From the NCBI GenBank assembly GCA_035295985.1, contig DATHBT010000180.1, positions 1 through 19,149 of the forward strand: a DNA stretch of 19,149 nucleotides. Reading direction: 5' to 3'. Positions 14,301 through 19,149 of the stretch are shown piece by piece (the stretch's first letter is position 1; each line of letters begins with the position of its first letter). Under the pieces are notes generated by a model that made no database searches, was not told where the DNA came from, and was given only the letters and a program-made list of their open reading frames with translations. The stretch is from JAIVGV01 sp035295985. GTDB lineage: Bacteria; Acidobacteriota; Blastocatellia; Pyrinomonadales; Pyrinomonadaceae. The position numbers and the translations under genes were made by a program.

Positions 14301-14402
14301 CGGAGTCGCGGTCTGCCGATTCGTCCGGCCCGGCTGCGAGACGGCGGCGGGGGCGAGGAGCGAGGCTGCGAGCGTCAAAACGATCAGGCGTTTCCAACTC
14401 AT
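11313..14402 (-). CDS. exported two-domain M16 family zinc peptidase (insulinase/pitrilysin-like)
   Basis: The 1029-residue protein has a signal peptide (MSWKRLIVLTLAASLLAPAAVSQ) and two M16 units. The first (about 42-455) carries the inverted zinc motif HLFEH at 89-93, with the distal Glu in REVVKNEKR about 79 residues later, and is catalytic. The second (about 575-1029) begins RRKLSNGLEVLIVEHHELPVVDF and has GLATLTADLLDEGT where HxxEH would be; it lacks the metal ligands and probably serves as the substrate-clamp half. The two are joined by an Ala/Pro/Gln/Thr-rich linker of about 100 residues (about 457-557) with AQPAAQPAAQPAA repeats and a Lys/Glu-rich end. The ATG at 14402 is preceded by AAGGAGAA. 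The likely role is degradation of peptides in the periplasm. Many genomes encode the two halves as separate adjacent genes. Confidence 0.92.
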   Translation of the reverse strand: MSWKRLIVLTLAASLLAPAAVSQPGRTNRQTATPAAAGALPQIKFTEYRLKNGLRVILHEDRSTPVVGVNLWYHVGSKDEVPGRTGFAHLFEHMMFQGSKNYDDDYFKPIQQIAGGNLNGSTNPDRTNYWEVVPSNFLELAIFMEADRLSGLLDVLDEKKLANQREVVKNEKRQNYDNQPYGLVGARINETLYPKNHPYHWLTIGSLDDLSAASLDDVKGFFRRFYTPNNASLAIAGDFDPAEARRLVEKYFGPIPAGPEVKKPVVPAVSLKGVKRVEMEDRVTLPRLYVVWHAVPQYTPEEPALDTLASVLAGGKSSRLYKSLVYERQIAQSVSAFNNAGELAGTFRVVVTAKPGVKLEELEGAVNEEIERLKEQPVTTEEIERAYNAREAGFIYSLQSVGGFGGKNDQLNQYAIFLNRPDYFQEDLARYRRVTADDLRRAARTFLTDDRLVVTVTPRQRGGGRTSATGPAPESPAQAAAQQQSGAQPAAQPAAQPAATPTSAQPAGAQTQPKAEAAATTPAGAAPPTTSSAASAVNKDSAKEKAKEKADDEAKLNALLARLGKPGPDPALRLPPVQRRKLSNGLEVLIVEHHELPVVDFNLVIKSGAASDPSERPGLATLTADLLDEGTKTRNALEISNQLADIGARLSVGAGWDSSDASLTTLTRHLDRALDIFADVVLNPAFPEADLKRLRDTRLTALQQQRDNAQAIADRVYASLIYGEKHPYGRSLMGDPRSVGAISESDVRQYYSAHYLPNNAALVVVGDVTPAQLVPKLERAFGSWKRGQAPQTNLTADVPARERAAVYIVDRPGAAQSVIQIGHVGVARSTPDYFPLLVMNTILGGQFTSRLNLNLREDKGYTYGARSGFSYRRGAGPFSASAGVQTAVTKESVAEFMKELRGIRGDVPVTERELEFAKQAIIRGFPRAFETPGQIGNRLTDLVLYNLPDDYFNSYAARVRAVTLADVRRVAEKYLDPSRSAVLVVGDRREVERGLRSLDLGDVILLDAEGRPAGGDASRDSGGGSNDRR

Positions 14403-14603
14403 CACGAGGTTCTCCTTTGCGAAACTTTTCGTCCGTCCGTTGACAAGACTGCCGGGGACGGCCGTGCGGCGCGCGCTGCGGGGGCGCACGCGACCGAGCC
14501 TTGGCCCGTCTGCGAATTAATAAGGGGAACCGGGGAAGCTGCTGTGGGGCGAATTCTATCGCGCACCGCGCCCGCGGCGCAAACGCCGTGCCCGACCCCC
14601 TCG

Positions 14604-14633
14604 TTGCCGCCCCGCGCACACGCTTGCTAAAAT
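14604..14633 (+). promoter_or_regulatory. candidate sigma70-type promoter of nadB
   Basis: TTGCCG (14604-14609) and TAAAAT (14628-14633) are 18 bases apart, and the ATG of nadB follows 26 bases later. The same -10 sequence and spacing recur in the GWxTD promoter at 19029-19058. The 257-bp gap between the divergent M16 gene and nadB must also hold the M16 promoter, but I see no clear match for it. Confidence 0.45.
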
Positions 14634-14659
14634 CCGCCGCGACTCTTACCGCAACAGGG

Positions 14660-16282
14660 ATGAACCGAGAGACCGATTTCGTCGTCGTCGGGACGGGCGT
14701 GGCTGGCCTGCGTGCGGCGCTTGAGGTGGCGCACGCAGGGGCGCGCGTCGTCGCGCTCACCAAGGAGCGGGCGCGCGAGTCGAACACGGAGTACGCGCAG
14801 GGCGGCGTGGCCGTGGCGCTCGCGGACGACGACGAAGCGGGGCTGCACGAGGACGACACGCTCGCGGCGGGCGCGGGCCTGTGCGACGCCGAGGCGGTGC
14901 GCGTGCTCGTCGGCGAGGGCCAGCGGTACATGCGCGAGCTGATCGAGTGGGGCGCGGAGTTCGACAGCGAGGGCGGCCGGCTACTGTTCACGCGAGAGGC
15001 CGCGCACTCGCGCCGCCGCATCCTTCACGCGGGCGGCGACGCCACGGGCAGCGAGATCATGCGCGCTCTGCTCACCCGCGCGGCGCGCGATCCCCGGATC
15101 GAGTTCGTGCCGCACGCGGGCGCGCAGGAGTTAATCGTCAACGCGGACGGCGCGTGCCGCGGCGTGCGCTACCTCGATCCCGTCACGCGCGGCCCGCGCT
15201 CCCTGCGCGGGCGGGCGGTCGTCCTCGCGTCGGGCGGGGCGGGGCAGTTGTACCTGCACACGACGAACCCGCAAGTGGCGACCGGCGACGGGATGGCGAT
15301 GGCCTACCACGCGGGCGCGGAGCTGGCCGACATGGAGTTCGTGCAGTTCCACCCGACGGCCTTAAACGTCGAGGGCGCGCCGCGCTTCCTGCTCTCCGAG
15401 GCGATGCGCGGCGAGGGCGGGGTGCTTCGCAACGCGGAGGGCCGGCGCTTCATGCCGCGCTACCACGACCGCGCCGAGCTCGCGCCGCGCGACGTGGTCT
15501 CGCGCTCGATAGTCGCCGAGATGGAGCGCACGGCGACGCGCACCGTCTTCCTCGACATGACCGCGCTCGCGCCCGCTTTCGTCCGCGCGCGCTTCCCCAA
15601 AATCTACGACACCTGCCTGCGCTTCCGAATAGACATCACGCGCGAACCCGTGCCCGTCTCCCCGGCCGCGCACTACTGCATGGGCGGCGTCCGCACAGAC
15701 CTCGAAGGGCGCACGAGCCTCGCGGGCCTCTACGCGGCGGGCGAGGTGGCATGCACGGGCGTCCACGGCGCGAACCGCCTGGCCTCGAACTCCCTGCTCG
15801 AAGGCCTGGTCTTCGGCGCGCGCGCCGGACGCGCCGCCGCGCTCGCTCACGCGAACGACGCTCTGATCGAGATGGAAGGGGATGACGACGCATGGGGCCG
15901 CAGTTCTGACGGAGACGCGCGGGCCGGGGAGGCGGCGGCAGTCGCGACGGGCGAGGTGGCGACTGCCGTGCGCAAGCGCGTGCGCCGCCTGATGTGGGAG
16001 CGCGTAGGTATTCTGCGCTCGCGGCAGTCTCTGGAGCGCGCGCTGCGCGAGTTCGATCAAATCTCGCGCGCCCATCTGCGCGCGCCCTCGCGCAATTTCC
16101 TGACCGTCGCGGCGACGGTCGCGCGAGCCGCGCTCTGGCGCGAGGAGTCGCGCGGCGGCCACTTCCGCGTGGACTTCCCCGCGCGCGACGACGCGCGCTT
16201 CCGCGTCCACTCGATCATCCGCAAGGGCGCGGAAGTCGGCGCGAGCGAGACGGTGGCGTTCGACGCGAAAGTTGTTTTGTAG
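14660..16282 (+). CDS. nadB: L-aspartate oxidase NadB
   Basis: NadB oxidises L-aspartate to iminoaspartate, which quinolinate synthase (NadA) condenses with dihydroxyacetone phosphate in de novo NAD synthesis. The 540-residue product has the family's length. It shows the FAD-binding GTGVAG (11-16), EYAQGGVAVAL, HSRRRILHAGGDATGSEI, EFVQFHPTAL, the active-site region RDVVSRSI, and HYCMGGVRTDLEGRTSLAGLYAAGEVACTGVHGANRLASNSLLEGLVFG. A C-terminal helical domain follows. The ATG at 14660 is chosen by alignment to the FAD motif; the upstream part of the open frame (from 14501) lies across the putative promoter. nadA and nadC are not in the window. nfi starts 9 bases after the stop, so the two are co-transcribed. 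Confidence 0.95.
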   Translation: MNRETDFVVVGTGVAGLRAALEVAHAGARVVALTKERARESNTEYAQGGVAVALADDDEAGLHEDDTLAAGAGLCDAEAVRVLVGEGQRYMRELIEWGAEFDSEGGRLLFTREAAHSRRRILHAGGDATGSEIMRALLTRAARDPRIEFVPHAGAQELIVNADGACRGVRYLDPVTRGPRSLRGRAVVLASGGAGQLYLHTTNPQVATGDGMAMAYHAGAELADMEFVQFHPTALNVEGAPRFLLSEAMRGEGGVLRNAEGRRFMPRYHDRAELAPRDVVSRSIVAEMERTATRTVFLDMTALAPAFVRARFPKIYDTCLRFRIDITREPVPVSPAAHYCMGGVRTDLEGRTSLAGLYAAGEVACTGVHGANRLASNSLLEGLVFGARAGRAAALAHANDALIEMEGDDDAWGRSSDGDARAGEAAAVATGEVATAVRKRVRRLMWERVGILRSRQSLERALREFDQISRAHLRAPSRNFLTVAATVARAALWREESRGGHFRVDFPARDDARFRVHSIIRKGAEVGASETVAFDAKVVL

Positions 16283-16291
16283 GGGGCGACT

Positions 16292-17011
16292 ATGGCGAGC
16301 TACGAGAAGCTGCACGAGTGGGACGTGACGCCGCGCGACGCGGTCGAGTTGCAGAAGCGGCTGCGCGAGCGCGTCCGGATCGCGCCGCTGCGGAAGAAGA
16401 TCGAGACAATCGCGGGGGCCGACATCTCGTTCAACAAGTTCGACCCCGCGGTGTACGCCGGGCTGGTCGTGCTGCGGCTGCCTACGCTCGAAGTGGTCGA
16501 GGAGGTGGGGGTGGTGAGCGAGACGAAGTTCCCTTACGTGCCGGGGCTGCTCTCGTTCCGCGAGACGCCGTCGGTTTTGGAAGCGTGGGCGAAACTGAAG
16601 ACCGAGCCGGACGCCGTCATGTTCGACGGGCAGGGCTTGGCGCACCCGCGCCGCGTCGGCATCGCCTCGCACGTCGGCCTCCTGATCAACCGGCCGACTC
16701 TGGGCTGCGCCAAGTCAGTGCTCGTCGGCCGCTACGAGGAACCCGCGCCGGAGCGCGGCTCGTGGACGCCGCTCGTCGATCCGAAGAACGGCGAGCAGGT
16801 GGGCGCGGCCGTGCGGACTAAAAACAAGGTGCAGCCGATCTACGTCTCGCCCGGCCACCTGATCGACTTCGAGGGCGCGATCCGTCTCACGCTCGACTGC
16901 GACGGCGGCTACCGCCAGCCGGAGCCGACGCGCCGCGCGCACCTGCTCGTCAACGCGCTGCGGCGCGGCGAACGCACGGAAGACTCTTCGGCGCAGGAGT
17001 CGCTTTTCTGA
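16292..17011 (+). CDS. nfi: endonuclease V (deoxyinosine 3' endonuclease)
   Basis: Endonuclease V nicks DNA one base 3' of deoxyinosine and starts repair of deaminated adenine. The 239-residue product has the three catalytic carboxylates in their motifs: Asp44 in AGADISF, Glu91 in PYVPGLLSFRETPS and Asp112 in FDGQGLAHPRRVGIASHVG. The spacings closely follow those of characterised members. KSVLVG and the C-terminal ISPGH-like segment (YVSPGHLIDFEGAI) also fit. It is slightly longer than the E. coli protein owing to an acidic/Ser C-terminal tail. The ATG at 16292 follows AGGGGGCG, which overlaps the nadB stop. It is the second gene of a nadB-nfi unit; no functional link is evident. Confidence 0.93.
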   Translation: MASYEKLHEWDVTPRDAVELQKRLRERVRIAPLRKKIETIAGADISFNKFDPAVYAGLVVLRLPTLEVVEEVGVVSETKFPYVPGLLSFRETPSVLEAWAKLKTEPDAVMFDGQGLAHPRRVGIASHVGLLINRPTLGCAKSVLVGRYEEPAPERGSWTPLVDPKNGEQVGAAVRTKNKVQPIYVSPGHLIDFEGAIRLTLDCDGGYRQPEPTRRAHLLVNALRRGERTEDSSAQESLF

Positions 17012-17018
17012 GGGGAGA

Positions 17019-17122
17019 CAGTTTTCAGTTTCCAGCAAGGACAGTTCGTCTTAGCTGGAAACTGAAAATTGCCGCCAGCTTGGAGCAGGGCAGTCCGTCT
17101 TAACTGAAAACTGGAAACTGCC
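17019..17122. repeat. compound inverted and direct repeat after nfi (element D)
   Basis: The arm CAGTTTTCAGTTTCCAGC (17019-17036) is mirrored at 17054-17071 with one mismatch, making an 18-bp stem. A second, diverged copy of the right half follows: 17039-17073 and 17088-17122 are direct repeats sharing CAGTTCGTCTTA and CAGTCCGTCTTA cores and GAAACTG/GAAAACTG segments. The element occupies the gap between nfi and the hairpin at 17136. It looks like a dispersed palindromic element that has partly duplicated. Confidence 0.75.
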
Positions 17123-17135
17123 TTGGCAAAAAGCT

Positions 17136-17173
17136 TTCGGGCGGCGCGGTCACACTCGACCGCGCCGCCCGAA
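17136..17173 (-). terminator. strong hairpin terminator between convergent nfi and GWxTD genes
   Basis: A 16-base perfect stem, TTCGGGCGGCGCGGTC (17136-17151) with 17158-17173, has a 6-base loop. Read on the minus strand it lies 22 bases after the GWxTD stop and is followed by AAAGCTTTTTGCC, so the T-run suits intrinsic termination of that gene. On the + strand it would follow nfi, but with no T-run. Confidence 0.75.
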
Positions 17174-17195
17174 GTGCTTGTCGCTTCCCGGAAAG

Positions 17196-18848
17196 TTATT
17201 CGACGACGGTGAACTTGGCCGAGGGCGAAATGGACTGGCCGGAGACGTGATCGCGGATGCGGATCGCGACCTCGTACTGGCCGCCCGTCAGGCGCGACGT
17301 GTCGAGCAGCTTGGCGAGCGTAAGGCGCTGGCCCGAGTCCGACAGCCCCTTCCAGTCCTCCGCCACCTTGCCCAGCTCCTTGCCGTCCTTCGTCACGACG
17401 TAGTCCACGTCAACCGAGGGGCGCAGCGTCGTCTGATCGATGCCGGCGTTATAGACCTGGAGGTAGATGCCCAGAGGATCGCCCTTGCGGTAGACCCCGG
17501 AGATGTTCGGGATCACCTTGAAGCCGCCGATGGTGAACTGCCCGACCGCCGGCTGATCGGAGAGCGACTGGAGCTTCGCCGCGAGCACGAGCGTCGAGGT
17601 CGAGAGCTGCTTGGGATCGTACTTCGGCACGGTGAAGCCCTGCCGCTTGATGCGCGTCGCGCCGGAGTTCACGTCGCGCACGACCACGTCCACGCGGTAC
17701 GTGCCCGGCGGGAGCGGCACGCTCTTGCCGTAGGCCGACTTGCGGTCGCGGGCCGTGACCAGCTCCTCGGCCGTCGCCGAAGTCGTCACCACGTCCTCGA
17801 AGACGGCGACGCGGCGGCCCGCCACCGAGGTGATGCGGCCGAAGATGTTCATCTTCGCGGTCTGCACGCCGCCCACGTCCGAGAAGGTCAGCTCCTTGTT
17901 CTCGGTCTGGATGGTGAAGGCCGTCACGACGTTCTGCTCCGACATGCGGTAGAAATCGACGCGCATGTCGAAGTCGAGCGGGTTCTCCTCGATCTCGCCC
18001 GTGCCCGTGAGCGTGATCAGGTCGGCCATCTCCTTGTTCTTGATGACGGGCGGGCGCGAGAGATCGGCGAGCAGTTGCAGGCGCGTGAACGGGTTGTCGG
18101 CCTCGCGCTGGTAGTTCTGCGAGCCGAAGGCGCCCATGCCGGTGACGCGGTCGGCCTTCGACGCGAGGCCGAGCTGCTCGGCCATGGTCAGGCCCGCGCC
18201 GGGGACGTGCAGCAGCGCGTCCTTCTCGTCGGGCGAGCGCGCGATGCGGTACTCGCCCGTCCCGGTCGGATCGACGAACTCGATCTCGACGCCCGATCCC
18301 ACTCCCTCGATGTAGCGGTAGAACCAGACCTCGAACGGGTAGGTCGAAGTGTTGCCGCCGCCGTGGTAGCTGGGGCGCTGGTAGGAGCCGCCGGCCGGGT
18401 GCGACTCGACCGAGTCGGGCTTGCCGAACATGATGTAGATGCGGCCGCGGTCGGTCTTCCAGCCGGGGATGCCGGAGGCGAACTTCTCGTTGGCGTGGGC
18501 GACGCGCTCGTAGTACTCCTCCTTGAACTCGTTCTCGTCCGTGTCCGGATCGGGATCGCGGCGGCGCCAGAAGGCCTCGATGAACTGCTCGCGCTCCTCG
18601 TCCGTGGCGAGCTTCTTGAAGGCGGCGCGCTCCTCGTCGCGGATGATGTAGGCGACGTCCTTGTCGAGCCACTCCTTGTAGATCTTCTTGATCTCCTGCC
18701 TGCGGTTGCGCTCGCGCGACATCACGTCCGACTGCTGCGACTGATCTTTCTTGCCGCCCTGGGCGAGTGTTGCCGGGGCGGCGGGGGCGACTAGTGCGAG
18801 TGCGAAGAAGGCCGCAAGGACGCGGCGGAGGGAGGTTGGACGAGCCAT
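17196..18848 (-). CDS. exported GWxTD-domain protein, function unknown
   Basis: The 550-residue product has a signal peptide (MARPTSLRRVLAAFFALALVAPAAPATLAQ). A helical, charged region follows (SRERNRRQEIKKIYKEWLDKDVAYIIRDEERAAFKKLATDEEREQFIEAFWRRRDPDP), then the family signature GWKTDRGRIYIMFGKPD at 129-145 (GWxTD). About 380 residues of beta-rich sequence come after it, with Ig-like strands near the C-terminus (QYEVAIRIRDHVSGQSISPSAKFTV). GWxTD proteins are, from family knowledge, common in Acidobacteriota and related phyla and have no established function. The ATG at 18848 follows AGGAG at 7 bases, which decides the start. A promoter, a long leader with palindromes and a downstream terminator define it as a single-gene unit. 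Confidence 0.9.
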   Translation of the reverse strand: MARPTSLRRVLAAFFALALVAPAAPATLAQGGKKDQSQQSDVMSRERNRRQEIKKIYKEWLDKDVAYIIRDEERAAFKKLATDEEREQFIEAFWRRRDPDPDTDENEFKEEYYERVAHANEKFASGIPGWKTDRGRIYIMFGKPDSVESHPAGGSYQRPSYHGGGNTSTYPFEVWFYRYIEGVGSGVEIEFVDPTGTGEYRIARSPDEKDALLHVPGAGLTMAEQLGLASKADRVTGMGAFGSQNYQREADNPFTRLQLLADLSRPPVIKNKEMADLITLTGTGEIEENPLDFDMRVDFYRMSEQNVVTAFTIQTENKELTFSDVGGVQTAKMNIFGRITSVAGRRVAVFEDVVTTSATAEELVTARDRKSAYGKSVPLPPGTYRVDVVVRDVNSGATRIKRQGFTVPKYDPKQLSTSTLVLAAKLQSLSDQPAVGQFTIGGFKVIPNISGVYRKGDPLGIYLQVYNAGIDQTTLRPSVDVDYVVTKDGKELGKVAEDWKGLSDSGQRLTLAKLLDTSRLTGGQYEVAIRIRDHVSGQSISPSAKFTVVE

Positions 18849-18868
18849 TCGGAAACTCCTGTCGAAGA

Positions 18869-18946
18869 AAAACTGCCTCACGTGGCGAAGACTCACGTGG
18901 GAAAACTGCCGACCCTGCTTGCTAAAAGTTTCGACCGGCCGGTCGA
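18869..18946 (-). promoter_or_regulatory. leader of the GWxTD gene with 16-bp palindrome and paired CACGTG repeats
   Basis: The leader contains the perfect 16-base palindrome TCGACCGGCCGGTCGA (18931-18946). Nearer the gene lie two copies of CTCACGTGG (18877-18885 and 18892-18900), each with a CACGTG dyad, flanked by two copies of AAAACTGCC (18869-18877 and 18902-18910). These are candidate operator or RNA-structure elements. They lie downstream of the predicted transcription start (near 19021), so they could act as repressor sites or as a leader structure. Confidence 0.5.
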
Positions 18947-19028
18947 GAAAAGGGTGACGCCGACACGGTTCAGAAAGCGCCTTCAGAAGCAGGCCCGACC
19001 GGGGCGTCACCAGACTTTCTGAGCCGCA

Positions 19029-19058
19029 ATTTTAGGGTCTTCGGCCGGACAAGGTCAA
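19029..19058 (-). promoter_or_regulatory. candidate sigma70-type promoter of the GWxTD gene
   Basis: On the minus strand TTGACC (19058-19053) and TAAAAT (19034-19029) are 18 bases apart. The -35 box matches five of six consensus positions. It would give a leader of about 170 bases before the ATG at 18848. The region from 18849 to the window end (301 bases) otherwise holds the leader repeats and a hairpin at the edge, and no supportable gene. Confidence 0.55.
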
Positions 19059-19120
19059 GATGCCCCGGGAGGGCCGCAGGTTGCCTGAAAGGCGTGGTTT
19101 ACGGGCGTCTGCGGCCCCCA

Positions 19121-19149
19121 GGCGGGCGCGCCGTGTCGGCGCGCCCGCC
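19121..19149. terminator. hairpin at the window edge, possible terminator of a neighbouring gene
   Basis: GGCGGGCGCGCC (19121-19132) pairs perfectly with 19138-19149 around the loop GTGTC. The stem ends exactly with the window, so any T-run on the right cannot be seen, and the sequence to its left has none. It probably belongs to a gene beyond the edge on the minus strand, but its job cannot be decided here. Confidence 0.4.

Noticed and set aside
17178..18794. 538-residue + strand open frame opposite the GWxTD gene
   Set aside because: It is antisense to a well-supported gene, is rich in Arg, Ala, Leu, Asp and His with no recognisable motif, and open frames of this kind are normal opposite GC-rich genes.

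Overview
The window reads as high-GC chromosomal DNA from a free-living bacterium. My best guess is Acidobacteriota, class Blastocatellia or a close relative. The basis is family knowledge, not a search: a GWxTD-domain protein, a long two-domain M16 peptidase with an Ala/Pro/Gln-rich linker, an LTA4H-type M1 peptidase, and long palindromic intergenic elements. The flanks are dense housekeeping DNA with strong G/C bias at third codon positions.

Left flank (1-7943). A possible gene tail (2-193) and a 53-residue membrane peptide (410-571) come first. Then acpS (-) and pgeF (+) are arranged head to head with overlapping 5' ends. A secreted DsbD-N-like protein (-) and rlmN (-) follow. Next is an exported M1 peptidase (+), then a close + strand run: a 2OG-Fe(II) oxygenase, yceH and a small SET-domain protein. 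Positions 194-409 and 572-813 show no supportable gene.

Centre (about 7950-11233). This is the unusual part: a four-cassette integron array without an integrase in the window. Four attC sites (87-102 bp) each follow one + strand ORF. The L''/L' boxes and the GTTRRRY-type R' cores are visible. In cassettes 1 and 2 the 5' core is the exact reverse complement of the cassette's own R'' box, as expected if each was inserted as a circle. Two sites deviate from perfect L-box pairing only in ways that give G-T wobbles on the bottom strand, the strand integron integrases use. The cassettes encode a DUF4062 protein with an unknown helical C-terminus, a small exported protein, a two-TM membrane protein and an NTF2/SnoaL-like protein. 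A tandem 40-bp repeat with an internal dyad abuts the first core and could be an attI-like or other recombination or regulatory region. The DUF4062 cassette looks clearly richer in A+T than the flanks.

Right flank (11234-19149). A rho-independent-type hairpin ends the M16 peptidase gene (-). Divergent from it is nadB (+), followed after 9 bp by nfi (endonuclease V). A tandem inverted-repeat element and a strong hairpin separate nfi from a convergent GWxTD-domain gene (-). That gene has a recognisable promoter and a long leader carrying a 16-bp palindrome and paired CACGTG repeats.

Four intergenic positions carry large inverted repeats of the kind dispersed through environmental genomes. Two of them have perfect arms of 23 and 25 bp.
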